DNA of 64,000 nt. Source: Taibaiella helva. Lineage in GTDB: Bacteria; Bacteroidota; Bacteroidia; Chitinophagales; Chitinophagaceae. The stretch is taken from assembly GCF_003545695.1 (NCBI RefSeq), contig NZ_QUZZ01000001.1:62001-126000 (forward strand), in the 5' to 3' direction. The stretch's first letter is position 1. The number at the start of each line of letters is the position of its first letter. A model generated the notes under the pieces. The model was not told the DNA's origin, ran no database searches, and saw only the letters and a program-made list of their open reading frames with translations. The translations under genes were made by a program, and so were the position numbers. Shown one piece after another: positions 16,701 through 24,856 of this stretch.

Positions 16701-17230
16701 GTCATAACACTGCATATGCTACTGTAGCCCTGCTGGAAAATTTTGATGTGGATGCAGGCAGGGATATTGCAGTAAAGTATGGCGAGCCGGTACAACTGGA
16801 TGGACATGCGCCCGGCCATTTCTACTGGCATCCCGATGTCTACCCCTCTACTACATTAAGGCCGGAAGTGAAACCTTTGAAAACAACGACGTATTATCTT
16901 ACAGGCCGCACAGCAATGGGTTGTATGGTTACCGACAGCGTTACGGTACATGTTGCTTTTGTAAACATGCCGAATGCCTTTTCTCCTAACGGCGATGGGC
17001 TGAACGACGTCTTCAGGCTGTATCCCAATATCAAGCACGTAAAATTGCTCAACTTCAGTGTCTACAACCGTTGGGGCAACAAGGTTTTCTATACTGAAGA
17101 TATCGAGAAAGGCTGGGATGGCACTTATAACAATAAGCCTGCCGACGCCGGTGTGTACTATTATTATGTGTCTTATACCATCGGGTATGGTAATTACAAT
17201 TTTAAGGGCGATGTATCGCTGATACGATAA
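13712..17230 (+). CDS. Large T9SS-exported surface protein (SBBP repeats, PKD, type B sorting domain)
   Basis: The 1172-residue protein has a basic N-terminus with a hydrophobic export segment (about residues 16-29, ending FAQ). An N-terminal domain beginning IENKGQWDHQIRY (the module common before SBBP proteins) follows, then repeated STYIGGDG / DGSVLLSSTYIGGSG strands of SBBP beta-propeller repeats (about 250-690). A PKD domain has YVWDFGDGSPTTS and THTFPAGDYYVKL (about 775-845), and Ig-like parts come next. The C-terminus NAFSPNGDGLNDVFRL to FKGDVSLIR is the gliding-motility-associated type B sorting domain recognised by the type IX secretion system. It is therefore probably delivered to the cell surface as an adhesin-like or matrix protein. 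It is transcribed alone and ends at the palindromic repeat at 17258-17304. Confidence 0.9.
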   Translation: MRNIKYWQTIGKKSGIVAGCICISINLFAQDKLKAIDSHKDEGLKFIENKGQWDHQIRYKAALNSGTVFLTDAGFVYDYYDQSRFEKIAGLRHEGKSINDQALAHHAYKVNFLHANAGFESTPSRKLPYYHNYFIGADPSKWAGKVGVYGQVYRSNVYDGIDLSVYGKGPDLKYDFRVKPGADPSVIQLAYEGVKPVLTREGHLLIKTSVNEIRELAPFTFQWVNGKQKPVASKYAVDGNIVSFRILDNYDKSLPLIIDPVLEYSTYSGTTGGFFSCMSTTYDAAGSLFVITDAVNATGWPTTAGAYMAAVPAGTMGVFNAINKYSPDGSTLVYSTYIGGDGVAMSTNSSVTTAQNELIIAASVSATGYPVTAGAYDPTFNGGDDIAITKFSADGSVLLSSTYIGGSGMEAGQTMGLGSYVGTFGPAIGDHVMNSIDVQIDNSGKVWVASTAESADFPVTANAFQSTNQGGAADGVIFCMNATLSSLLYSSYYGGTGLDMLRGITVMQNGNIAFCGLTSSPTLPTTPGAVHPTFNGGASDGYAGILNPATGTLIASTYLGTSDEDYTCKIQSNRNNDIYLLGGTAGNYPVSAGTYSIPNGKLFIHKLNSTLTTSLASVRTGFSNETCLPTAFLVDFCGTVYLSCIGAYGSFSLPSGMPVTSNALVSAPRNYWCAALSGDLDNLMYATYFGSTNTGGNIDHQHQGTAHFDPQGILYQSICAEVDNNPGTPGSWSAQKQNGNGSSDAFSFKIDFQLAGVRADFSIDPATNGGKDTGCAPLELSFVNNSTVAADYVWDFGDGSPTTSVVSPTHTFPAGDYYVKLVATSNDPASQGCKGGDTAILHIVALPGNKPLITLNDTFLCTNQPISITARVSNATTQSTYRWAPPAAIISSGINAPTAVVDPAVSTDIWLFAANGPGQCDSSSESMHITLSDAANLTISPNDTLICPGDTILLKAAGSSNYTWDSDYNIAANDNTALVWPAKNSIYSVSVTDANNCHNTAYATVALLENFDVDAGRDIAVKYGEPVQLDGHAPGHFYWHPDVYPSTTLRPEVKPLKTTTYYLTGRTAMGCMVTDSVTVHVAFVNMPNAFSPNGDGLNDVFRLYPNIKHVKLLNFSVYNRWGNKVFYTEDIEKGWDGTYNNKPADAGVYYYYVSYTIGYGNYNFKGDVSLIR

Positions 17231-17257
17231 ATGTTGTCAGCAAAAAAGCTGTCCTGA

Positions 17258-17304
17258 AAGGTCTCAGGCCCGTCACATTGAAATACAGACAGGCTTGAGA
17301 CCTT
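17258..17304. repeat. Palindromic intergenic repeat, copy 1 (likely bidirectional terminator)
   Basis: AAGGTCTCAGGCCCGTC pairs with GACAGGCTTGAGACCTT (15 of 17 positions, the others wobble) between convergent genes. The arms and the tail ATTTTGTTGCATTTCGA are shared with the copy at 20911-20964. Confidence 0.8.
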
Positions 17305-17407
17305 ATTTTGTTGCATTTCGACTTCGCTGCCGATAAGATCTTTACCGGATTCCGACTATGTTCGCCATATCATCAGATCATCTGCTGATAGCGACGGCTG
17401 TAAGCTT

Positions 17408-18103
17408 TTAATCCCCGGGCAGGACATCCAGGAAATAGAAGCCCTGCTTGCTGTGCTCGTCCAGGGGATATTCCCGGAAGACAGTTTCCCCCGTCTTTAC
17501 CGGTATGAGACCTCCGGAAAAATAAGGCGCATCGATCACCAGCGTATGGTATTCTCCGTTTTCCCCACAGGGATCAACGCCAGGCGGCAGATCAGCCAGC
17601 AGGCTGCGATCGATATAGCGGCCCAGGAAGCTCTGGTCGAGGTAGCGATCGTTTACACAAACAATCATCGCCCGGATGCCCGCATCCTCTACCGATTTCA
17701 CCAGGGCTGCCGTATCCCTTTTCCACAGCGGGAATACCGCCTTCATGCCCGCTGCAGCCAGCTGCTTTTCCCGGTACACACGCAGGTCTTCAAGAAAGAT
17801 ATCGCCGAAAGCCAGCGTATCTATACCCGCATCTCTGATAGCCGCTACGGCTGTACCCATGATCCGGTTATAAGTATCCATATCTGCGTTTTCGGGTAGG
17901 TAGATCTTTTGCAGCGGCAGCTGCAGGTGCATCGCCTGCCGTTCAAGCACTTCCTCTCTTACCCCATGCATGCTGATCCTGCCATAGGCTTCGGACAGGC
18001 TGGTCAGCAGCAATTGTACCCTGTATGTATTGCTTTGCTGCAGCTCATATAAAGCCAGTGCGGCATCCTTACCGCTGCTCCAGTTGAGCACAATATTCTG
18101 CAT
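17408..18103 (-). CDS. Dph6-related ATP pyrophosphatase
   Basis: The 231-residue protein starts with the PP-loop of the adenine-nucleotide alpha hydrolase/ATP-pyrophosphatase superfamily (LNWSSGKDAALAL, SSGKD at residues 9-13) and ends with the Dph6-type motif GVDPCGENGEYHTLV. In eukaryotes and archaea this family amidates diphthine on elongation factor 2. Bacteria lack diphthamide, so the bacterial substrate is unknown and annotations as diphthine-ammonia ligase should not be taken literally. It is convergent with the T9SS gene; the next leftward gene upstream (18160-20004) is 56 bp away, so they may form an operon. Confidence 0.85.
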   Translation of the reverse strand: MQNIVLNWSSGKDAALALYELQQSNTYRVQLLLTSLSEAYGRISMHGVREEVLERQAMHLQLPLQKIYLPENADMDTYNRIMGTAVAAIRDAGIDTLAFGDIFLEDLRVYREKQLAAAGMKAVFPLWKRDTAALVKSVEDAGIRAMIVCVNDRYLDQSFLGRYIDRSLLADLPPGVDPCGENGEYHTLVIDAPYFSGGLIPVKTGETVFREYPLDEHSKQGFYFLDVLPGD

Positions 18104-18159
18104 TGGTCATCATGTTTAATCTGGACGGGAAATGCTGCGAAGATAAGTCCCGCCTTGAA

Positions 18160-20004
18160 TTAGTAGATATCGCCCGTTACATCGCCATTCAGCTCTGCAA
18201 TATCGGGTTTGCTCACATAGCTGCTGTTGTAGCGGAATTGCAGGTTGACCGCCACACTGATCTTGAAACGGTTGTCGCCCGTGCCTTTCCTGGGAATAAT
18301 GATCCCGCGCAACTCGAAGGTGCCGAAGACAAGGTTCTCGTTTCGCGCGCGGATGCCGCCGCCCAGCCCGTAAAAAATGCCCGATTCGTCCGTAGCGCTC
18401 TGGTTACGGCCCAGGTACACCAGGTCGCCAGAAGCGAAGGGCGCGAGCCGGAAGCCGAAGTATTTTTCCTCGAGGAAGACAAAGGTTTCGCAGCGCAGCG
18501 CCAGCCGGCAATTGCCCGAGGCCAGGTCGGAATTAAAATTGCGTACGCCCAGGGTATTGTTGATGCGGAGCGGGTTGAGCGCTACCCGGTTGATGATGGC
18601 CGAGTAGCTGCCCCTGAAGTACTGCCGTACTCTTTTGTTTCCAGCGTACAGCACCCGGGTAAAAAAGCTGCCGCCGAACATCAGGCTTGCATCTTCGATA
18701 TTGCCTTGGTTAACGAACAGGCCGCTGCGCACGAACAGGCCGGCGATATCCCTTTTGCGGGTTACGATGTAACGGTAAGCATCAAGGCCCAGGTAAGGCC
18801 GCGACAGGTCAAGCTGCTTGTACCAGCCCGCCGTGATCGACACATTGAAACCTGCCGGGATATCTTCCGTAACGCCGAAACCATAGATGTAACGGGTCTT
18901 GTAATAGTATTGCCGGAACAGCGTGAGGCTGGCCAGCACACCCTGCCGCGAATTGAACCGCTGATCAAATACCTTATCGTTGACCTGGTAAGGTGTTTCG
19001 AAGAAATGGTAATTGAAATAGCGGAGACCTATGAACTTCTTCACATGCAGCTTCTGATCGTTCAGGTATTTCCGGGCGCCCAGGTTGTAGCCGGCCCACA
19101 CATCGCCCACACCATATTCATAGCGGTAATAATCGCCGCCGTAGTAATTGGGATACAGGTTCATCGACCGGCCTTTGCCGACGATGAGGCCGCCAGCCAG
19201 CCGCTTGTATTGCGATACCAGCGGCCGGTCCAGCTGCAGCAGGAAATTTTCTTCATCTTCCCGCCGGTCGTAGATATTGCGGGTGATCTTGCTGAAGTTG
19301 AAGCCCGCATTGATAAAGGACCCCCCGATATTATTGTAGCTATATCCCGCATCGATACCGCTGGCCGGCTTACGCCGCGTATCGTGCAGGTAAGTGAAGG
19401 AGACCTTTTGTCCCGTACCCAGCAGGTTGATATTGCTGAGGCCCACCCGTTGCCGCAAGGGACTGAGGCCGCCAATGGAAGGGCTGTAGGCAAAGAGATC
19501 TTTGGTGATGACGATAATATCGACCGAGTCGGTGGTGCTGCTGCTGTCAATAATAATACGGCTGTCCTGTATAAAACCGATCGTACGCAAGTACCTTTCA
19601 TTATCAGCAGCCAGGTAGGGATTGAAACGCGTGCCGGTTTGCAGGTACAGGTTGCGGCGTATGGTCTGGTCTCTCGACGTAGCGTGAACGGCGTTCAGCA
19701 CCCTGGTGCCGAAATAGATGAAATTGCCGGCCGAGTCGGAGATGCTCTTTTCAAAACCCAGCTGGTCGGTGCGGATGCTGCGGATGATCTTTCCTTCATA
19801 GGGCAGCAGGGCATCTGTATTCAATATGGTCACGCTTTCTCTTCTACCTGTTGTGTCCTTTCCGAAGCTGGTGCGGATACCATAAATAATGTTCCCGACG
19901 AACGACCGTTTTTTCTGGCCGGGGTCTCCCGTTTGTGCCAGGGAATTATGAACGCTCATACATACTAAAAGCAACAACAATATATGTCGGAAACCAATGC
20001 GCAT
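18160..20004 (-). CDS. Outer-membrane beta-barrel protein with POTRA-like N-terminus
   Basis: Starting at the ATG at 20004, the protein has a signal peptide (HILLLLLVCMSVHNSLAQ), then a part with YEGKIIRSIRTDQLGFEKS and YLRTIGFIQDSRIIIDSSSTTDSVDIIVITKD. The latter has the pattern of a POTRA domain. About 430 residues of alternating aromatic and polar strands follow (for example YYYKTRYIYGFGVTEDIP), ending FRYNSSYV. This suggests a BamA/Omp85-like or related barrel, perhaps for protein or lipid assembly. The usual Omp85 motifs are not certain, so I keep the call general. An even longer frame on the opposite strand is a shadow. Confidence 0.8.
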   Translation of the reverse strand: MRIGFRHILLLLLVCMSVHNSLAQTGDPGQKKRSFVGNIIYGIRTSFGKDTTGRRESVTILNTDALLPYEGKIIRSIRTDQLGFEKSISDSAGNFIYFGTRVLNAVHATSRDQTIRRNLYLQTGTRFNPYLAADNERYLRTIGFIQDSRIIIDSSSTTDSVDIIVITKDLFAYSPSIGGLSPLRQRVGLSNINLLGTGQKVSFTYLHDTRRKPASGIDAGYSYNNIGGSFINAGFNFSKITRNIYDRREDEENFLLQLDRPLVSQYKRLAGGLIVGKGRSMNLYPNYYGGDYYRYEYGVGDVWAGYNLGARKYLNDQKLHVKKFIGLRYFNYHFFETPYQVNDKVFDQRFNSRQGVLASLTLFRQYYYKTRYIYGFGVTEDIPAGFNVSITAGWYKQLDLSRPYLGLDAYRYIVTRKRDIAGLFVRSGLFVNQGNIEDASLMFGGSFFTRVLYAGNKRVRQYFRGSYSAIINRVALNPLRINNTLGVRNFNSDLASGNCRLALRCETFVFLEEKYFGFRLAPFASGDLVYLGRNQSATDESGIFYGLGGGIRARNENLVFGTFELRGIIIPRKGTGDNRFKISVAVNLQFRYNSSYVSKPDIAELNGDVTGDIY

Positions 20005-20131
20005 CAAAAGGCAATATAAGCAAAGCGGATCAAATGAAAGGAAAAGTTATTTTTTGAAAATGGCGCTGTTTTTAACCAGTGACCAATACATTTACTTAAA
20101 AGTCAAGACAACAAACAATATCCTTAAAAGT

Positions 20132-20139
20132 TACTTTTG
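20132..20139 (+). promoter_or_regulatory. -7 box (TACTTTTG) for the SDR gene
   Basis: Exact TAnnTTTG match, 38 bp upstream of the ATG at 20177. Confidence 0.55.
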
Positions 20140-20176
20140 CAGGCATAAAAAATAAGCCCTTCAAAAATATAAACGT

Positions 20177-20881
20177 ATGCCAACAGCAGTTATTACCGGC
20201 GCCACCAAGGGTATCGGGAGAGCCATAGCAGAAAAGCTATTGAGCGAAGGCTTCGACGTGGCGGTATGCGCCCGCTCCACCAATAACCTGCGCGACCTTC
20301 ACGACGAGTGGGAACGGCAATACCCCGAAAGGAAAGTTTTTATGCAGAATGTCGACGTGCGCGATAAAGCGCAGGTTAAGGACTTTGCCCGCAATATCCT
20401 GAACAATTTCCGCCAGGTCGACATCCTGGTCAACAATGCAGGCCTGTACTTCCCTGGCGCCCTGGCCACCGAGCCCGATGACCAGCTCGAAGGCCTGATG
20501 GCCACCAATGTATACAGCGCTTACCATCTTACCCGCGCCCTGCTTCCATCCATGAAGCAGTACCACGCCGGGCACATCTTTAACCTCTGCTCCGTAGCCG
20601 CCTTGCGGGCCTATCCCAATGGCGGCGCTTACAGCATTACCAAATACGCTTTGCTCGGCTTCAGCGAAAACCTGCGCTACGAGCTGCGTGACGAAGGTAT
20701 TAAGGTAACCGCCATTAGTCCCGGCGCCGTATGGAGTAACAGCTGGAGCGGCAGCGGCGTTGCTCCCGACCGGATCATGAAGGCCGAAGATATAGCCGAC
20801 ATCCTTTGGAGCGCTTATTGCCTTTCGGCACAGGCTACCGTAGAGCATATCGTGTTGCGTCCGCAGCTGGGCGATCTATAA
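20177..20881 (+). CDS. Short-chain dehydrogenase/reductase (SDR)
   Basis: The 234-residue protein has the NAD(P)-binding motif TGATKGIG (residues 7-14), NNAG (86-89), Asn111 and the catalytic Ser139, Tyr152 and Lys156 (YSITK) of classical SDRs. The pattern ARSTNNL after beta 2 suggests NADP(H) preference. The C-terminal end ATVEHIVLRPQLGDL is of the YdfG/sepiapterin-like type. Substrate unknown. It is read alone, with a good promoter, and ends at the second palindromic repeat. Confidence 0.9.
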   Translation: MPTAVITGATKGIGRAIAEKLLSEGFDVAVCARSTNNLRDLHDEWERQYPERKVFMQNVDVRDKAQVKDFARNILNNFRQVDILVNNAGLYFPGALATEPDDQLEGLMATNVYSAYHLTRALLPSMKQYHAGHIFNLCSVAALRAYPNGGAYSITKYALLGFSENLRYELRDEGIKVTAISPGAVWSNSWSGSGVAPDRIMKAEDIADILWSAYCLSAQATVEHIVLRPQLGDL

Positions 20882-20910
20882 AACAAATACAGGAAAGAGG
20901 CTCTCCTAAA

Positions 20911-20964
20911 AGGTCTCAAGCCTGTCACATTGAGCGAAGTCGAAATGTAACAGGCTTGAGACGT
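20911..20964. repeat. Palindromic intergenic repeat, copy 2 (likely bidirectional terminator)
   Basis: GTCTCAAGCCTGT (20913-20925) and ACAGGCTTGAGAC (20950-20962) form a perfect 13-bp stem; ACATT/AATGT extend it internally. Located between the convergent SDR and HAD-like genes and related to the copy at 17258-17304. Confidence 0.85.
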
Positions 20965-21045
20965 CATTTTGTTGTATTTCGATTACCCTTAAAATGGCAA
21001 AAATTACCAATTTTAGATAGCCTCTTTTTTTTCGCCACAACGATA

Positions 21046-21510
21046 TTAAGCAAGGTCCAGTAATCTCATCGCTTTTCCGAACGCTTCATCGTCAAAACCT
21101 TTCAGGGGAAGGGTTTGCACCCAACGCGATTTTAGTGCCGGGTGCAGCGCCTGCAGGCTGCTGTCGTCATCAATGAGCATGAAATTGGCGCCGGGATTTT
21201 TGTTTGCCCAGGTTTCGATTTCCATTTTCCGGGAAGGAATTCCCGGAAAAGCTCCGGTTTCGATCAAGACGATTGAAGGGAGATAAATCTCCCGGTTAGC
21301 AAACAGCAGGCGCCATTCCTCAGCGGTGTAATGATGCCTGTGACTGGAAACCAATACCGGCTGCATTGCTGCAAGCGATAGCAGGCGGACAAGATTTGCT
21401 GCGGCCTTTTTTTGAAAAGCCATAAACCCATCCTCCAGCAATTCCGGCCTTTGCCAGGAAGGAACGATTACCAGTACGCCGTCGATGTCCAATAAGAGAT
21501 ATGGTTTCAT
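21046..21510 (-). CDS. HAD-superfamily-like protein (154 aa)
   Basis: From the ATG at 21510 the product starts MKPYLLLDIDGVLVIV, the first HAD motif (DxDGV) with Asp8 and Asp10. SSHRHHYTAEEW follows in the place of motif II, and LIDDDSS in the place of motif IV. The size fits the small cap-less HAD-like proteins of the 5' nucleotidase/HAD group. I rejected the longer frame (to 21645), as its extra part overlaps the dapA terminator and the dapA 3' end. The gene is probably read separately from dapA because the terminator lies 14 bp upstream of its start. Confidence 0.8.
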   Translation of the reverse strand: MKPYLLLDIDGVLVIVPSWQRPELLEDGFMAFQKKAAANLVRLLSLAAMQPVLVSSHRHHYTAEEWRLLFANREIYLPSIVLIETGAFPGIPSRKMEIETWANKNPGANFMLIDDDSSLQALHPALKSRWVQTLPLKGFDDEAFGKAMRLLDLA

Positions 21511-21523
21511 GTTCTTAAAAACA

Positions 21524-21553
21524 AAAAGCATCCCGGTTGTCCGGGATGCTTTT
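21524..21553 (-). terminator. Terminator after dapA
   Basis: AAAAGCATCCCGG / CCGGGATGCTTTT, a perfect 13-bp stem with a 4-nt loop, 20 bp after the dapA stop on the minus strand. Confidence 0.9.
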
Positions 21554-21572
21554 CTGTATGAAAAATTTAAGG

Positions 21573-22430
21573 TCAGGCCTTCCTGAATTGTTGTTGTAAG
21601 CTTTCGCTGGCGGGCACCAGGGGCAAACGCAGCACGTTTTCGCAAAGACCCTGCAGGTGCAGGGCAAACTTTACGCCCGTAGGGTTACCTTCGGCAAACA
21701 GCAGGTTGATACGGTCCAGCAGCTCGTAATGCAGGCGTCGTGCTTCTGTCATTTCATTGCGGAGCGCATGTTTGACCATAGCGCAGAAAGGAGCGGCATA
21801 GCTGTTGGCAGCCACCGAGATCACGCCCTTCATGCCGATGGCCGCCTGGGCCAGGATCAGGTTGTCGTCGCCGCTGAGCACGGTAAAGTGCTCCGGCGCA
21901 CGGGCTACCAGGTCCATGCATTGTGCCATATTGCCGCTGGCCTCCTTGATGGCGACAATGTTCTTAAAGTCTTTTGCCAGGCGCAGCACCGTATCGGGGT
22001 GGATATTGCTCACTGTTCTGCCGGGTACATTGTACAGGATGATAGGCTTGTCCGTAGCCAGGGCCAGCGTTTTGAAATGCTGGTACAGGCCTTCCTGCGA
22101 AGGCTTGTTGTAATAAGGCGCCACGCTGAGGATGCCGGCGATCCGTTCCATCGGGTATTCGGCAAGCGTGTCCAGCAAGCCCTGTGTATTGTAATCGCCG
22201 ATGCCTACCACTACGGGCAGCTTGCCGGCATTATGATCCAGAATGAAATGCAGCACTTCCTTTTTCTCCTCTTTGGTCAGGGTCGGCGTTTCGGCCGTGG
22301 TGCCTAAAGCAACGAGAAAGTCTACGCCACCTTCAGTTACCGCGTCGATGATCCTGCCCAACGCAGGGTAGTCTACAGCATTGTCTATTGTGAATGGCGT
22401 TACAAGGGCGACGCCGGTACCTTCAAACAT
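21573..22430 (-). CDS. dapA: 4-Hydroxy-tetrahydrodipicolinate synthase
   Basis: The 285-residue protein is a class I aldolase of the DapA family. It has GTTAETPTL (Thr44/Thr45), the catalytic Tyr133 in ILYNVPGRT, and the Schiff-base lysine Lys162 in AIKEASGN. It condenses pyruvate with aspartate semialdehyde, the first committed step of lysine and diaminopimelate synthesis, so it feeds peptidoglycan. It is the third gene of a leftward operon with the M16 peptidase-like gene and accA (30 bp from accA). Confidence 0.95.
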   Translation of the reverse strand: MFEGTGVALVTPFTIDNAVDYPALGRIIDAVTEGGVDFLVALGTTAETPTLTKEEKKEVLHFILDHNAGKLPVVVGIGDYNTQGLLDTLAEYPMERIAGILSVAPYYNKPSQEGLYQHFKTLALATDKPIILYNVPGRTVSNIHPDTVLRLAKDFKNIVAIKEASGNMAQCMDLVARAPEHFTVLSGDDNLILAQAAIGMKGVISVAANSYAAPFCAMVKHALRNEMTEARRLHYELLDRINLLFAEGNPTGVKFALHLQGLCENVLRLPLVPASESLQQQFRKA

Positions 22431-22460
22431 TGTTCAGCGGTTGTATCGTGGTTATCTGTT

Positions 22461-23414
22461 TTATACTTCTTCGTAGAAGCCCATTTTGGAAAACTTCTCA
22501 ATCCTTTGCTCGATGCGCTTGTCGGGATTGATCTTTTTCAGCTCGGTCAGCGTCTTCAGCACATACTCCTTCAGGCTTGCAGCCATTGCCTCAGGCTGGC
22601 TGTGCGCGCCGCCCACCGGTTCGGGCAATACGCCGTCTACCAATCCGAAGCCGGACATATCCCTGGAGGTCAGGTGCAATTGCTCGGCGGCCTGTACCTT
22701 GAAGTCCCAGCTGCGCCAGAGAATGGTAGAGCAGTTTTCGGGAGAGATCACGGTGTACCAGGTATTTTCCAGCATCACCACACGGTCGCCGATGCCGATA
22801 CCCAGGGCGCCGCCGCTGGCGCCTTCGCCGATGATGATGCAGATAACCGGTACGCGCAGGTTCACCATTTCAAACAGGTTGCGGGCAATAGCCTCACCCT
22901 GTCCTCGCTCTTCGGCTTCCAGTCCGGGGTAGGCCCCCGGCGTGTCGATTAACGTAACGATAGGACGGTCAAATTTTTCGGCCAGCTTCATCAGGCGCAG
23001 GGCCTTACGATATCCTTCGGGGTTGGCCATACCGAAATTGCGCAGCTGGCGCATTTTCGTATTGGTCCCTTTCTGATGCCCGATGATCATTACCGGCTCG
23101 CCGTCGATCTCGGCAAAGCCCCCTACGATAGCTTTGTCGTCGGCCACATTGCGGTCGCCGAACAGCTCGGTAAACTTATTGCAGACGCGGCTGATATAAT
23201 AATTGGTATAAGGCCGCTCGGGATGGCGGCTCAGCTGCACCCTTTGCCAGGGTGTCAGGTTTTCGTAGATATGCTTGCGGGTCTGCTCCAGCGAGGCTTC
23301 CAGCTCTTTTACAGAAGCCGACATGTCCACATGGTTCTTCTCTGCGATGGCTTTGATCTTCTCCAGCTGGTTGTTGAGATCCTCCAAGGGTTTTTCAAAA
23401 TCTAAAAACTGCAT
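22461..23414 (-). CDS. accA: Acetyl-CoA carboxylase carboxyltransferase subunit alpha
   Basis: The 317-residue product is full length for AccA. It begins with the typical N-terminal helix ([20 protein letters not shown]) and has [21 protein letters not shown], the biotin/CoA-site segment [15 protein letters not shown] and the [12 protein letters not shown] oxyanion-hole motif. With AccD it transfers carboxyl from biotin to acetyl-CoA, making malonyl-CoA for fatty acid synthesis. It is the middle gene of the M16-accA-dapA operon. Confidence 0.97.
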   Translation of the reverse strand: MQFLDFEKPLEDLNNQLEKIKAIAEKNHVDMSASVKELEASLEQTRKHIYENLTPWQRVQLSRHPERPYTNYYISRVCNKFTELFGDRNVADDKAIVGGFAEIDGEPVMIIGHQKGTNTKMRQLRNFGMANPEGYRKALRLMKLAEKFDRPIVTLIDTPGAYPGLEAEERGQGEAIARNLFEMVNLRVPVICIIIGEGASGGALGIGIGDRVVMLENTWYTVISPENCSTILWRSWDFKVQAAEQLHLTSRDMSGFGLVDGVLPEPVGGAHSQPEAMAASLKEYVLKTLTELKKINPDKRIEQRIEKFSKMGFYEEV

Positions 23415-23466
23415 ATTGCGTTATTAAAATGAGGCGGTAAAGGTAACCTTTTCACGGCAAATGGAT

Positions 23467-24750
23467 TTAAACGACTACCAGCTCATAGTAACCGGACCGG
23501 TTCAGGTACTGCTGCGCCAGGTCCCGGAGGTGGTCGGGGCCGATGGTCTTGTAAATTTCGATATTGCGGTCGAAATGATCGGCCGGCAGGTCGTTGAGAA
23601 TAATGTTCTTCCAGCGCTGCATCAGGGAGAAGGGGCCGTCGAGATCGCCGAGGATATTGCCCAGCAGGTAATTTTTTACCAGCAGCAGCTCTTCTTCATC
23701 TACGCGTTCCTGGCACAGCAGGTCCATTTCTTTATACACTTCAGTCACTGTCTGCTCGCAAACATCCCTTCCCGCTTCTGTAGCGATCAGCAAAGCGCCG
23801 GCCCTTTTATAATTATAGATCTGCGAATAAATGCCATAAGTAAAGCCCTTCTCTTCCCGGATATTGGCCATAAGCCGCGAGCCGAAATAGCCGCCGAACA
23901 AGGTATTGAGCACCAGCATGGGTGAAAAATCGGGATGCTGACGCGTGGGGAAGCCCCTGGCAACGCGTACTGCACCCTGTACCCCGTTTTCGTCGTTAAT
24001 AATACGGTAGTGTTTTTCGGTTGCCGGGCTTGTTGCATGGTCCTTTGCCGGCAACGCCCCGGTATCGCCCCATTGCTCTTTGCCGAACTCGGCTGCAACC
24101 ATAGCCACATGACTTTTGTCAATTTTTCCAGCCATGAAGATGCGGCAGTTGCCCGATTGATAATGCTTGCGGTGGAAATCCAGCAGTGTAGCGGTATCCA
24201 GGGCCTGCAGATCGGCTACCTCGGTAAAGCGGCCGTAGGGATGGTTTTTTCCAAAGAGATAAGCATCGATATTGCGGTTGGCCACAAAATCGCATTGCCG
24301 CAGACTGATGCCCAGCCGCTGTTGTGCATTGCGCACATAGGTTTCCACCTCGCCCGCTGCGAAGGACGCTTCGGTAAGCACCTCCCGGATCACGGGCAGC
24401 AGGGCCGGCAGGTGCCGCGTAAGCGTATGTAGGGTAACTATAGTATAATCGTTATTGGCCGTCACCTTCAGCGAAGCGCCGTAAAATTCGATCGCTTCGT
24501 TGATCTCGAGCGCACTGCGCCGGGTCGTTCCGTTCTTCAACAAGGCTGCTGTTGCCTGCGCTACCGCCGTTTGCGGCTCCTGCCACAGCCCCGCTTCAAA
24601 TACCCATTCCACCTGCACCACCTCCTGTGTACCGGCATTGAGCCAGTAAAGCGGGATCTGGTTGGGGAAGCTTTCCTGGTGAAGGGGCTGCAGCTGGTAA
24701 TGGAAATGAACAGCATCCAGCACCGGCGGACTTTGTTTTCTGTCTGTCAT
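23467..24750 (-). CDS. M16-family peptidase-like protein, catalytic motif absent
   Basis: The 427-residue protein has the two-lobe M16 layout (LNAGTQEVVQVEWVFEAGLWQE, and NCRIFMAGKIDKSHVAMV between the lobes, then FGGYFGSRLMANIREEKGFTYG and the C-terminal lobe). The zinc motif HxxEH near residue 70 is missing: the region reads TAALLKNGTTRRSALEINEAIE. It is therefore probably the non-catalytic partner of an M16 pair, as in other Bacteroidota. The active partner is not in the window. Its start lies 5 bp from a TAatTTcG -7-like box, suggesting a near leaderless mRNA. First gene of the operon with accA and dapA. Confidence 0.88.
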   Translation of the reverse strand: MTDRKQSPPVLDAVHFHYQLQPLHQESFPNQIPLYWLNAGTQEVVQVEWVFEAGLWQEPQTAVAQATAALLKNGTTRRSALEINEAIEFYGASLKVTANNDYTIVTLHTLTRHLPALLPVIREVLTEASFAAGEVETYVRNAQQRLGISLRQCDFVANRNIDAYLFGKNHPYGRFTEVADLQALDTATLLDFHRKHYQSGNCRIFMAGKIDKSHVAMVAAEFGKEQWGDTGALPAKDHATSPATEKHYRIINDENGVQGAVRVARGFPTRQHPDFSPMLVLNTLFGGYFGSRLMANIREEKGFTYGIYSQIYNYKRAGALLIATEAGRDVCEQTVTEVYKEMDLLCQERVDEEELLLVKNYLLGNILGDLDGPFSLMQRWKNIILNDLPADHFDRNIEIYKTIGPDHLRDLAQQYLNRSGYYELVVV

Positions 24751-24793
24751 GAGGCGAAATTAAGCTAACGGACGTAATAAAATGATTATCCCT

Positions 24794-24801
24794 TATTTTT
24801 G
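24794..24801 (+). promoter_or_regulatory. -7 box (TATTTTTG) for the ComA-like gene
   Basis: Exact TAnnTTTG match 56 bp before the ATG at 24857; it supports that start over the ATGs at 24782 or 24809. Confidence 0.55.
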
Positions 24802-24856
24802 CTCTCACATGTTTTCAATAAACCCAGCGCCGGTTATTAAACAAGCAAGAAACTTT

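Noticed and set aside
18103..19968. 621-codon open frame on the plus strand
   Set aside because: It lies opposite the outer-membrane barrel gene and has no recognisable domains; its length follows from the codon use of the real gene.
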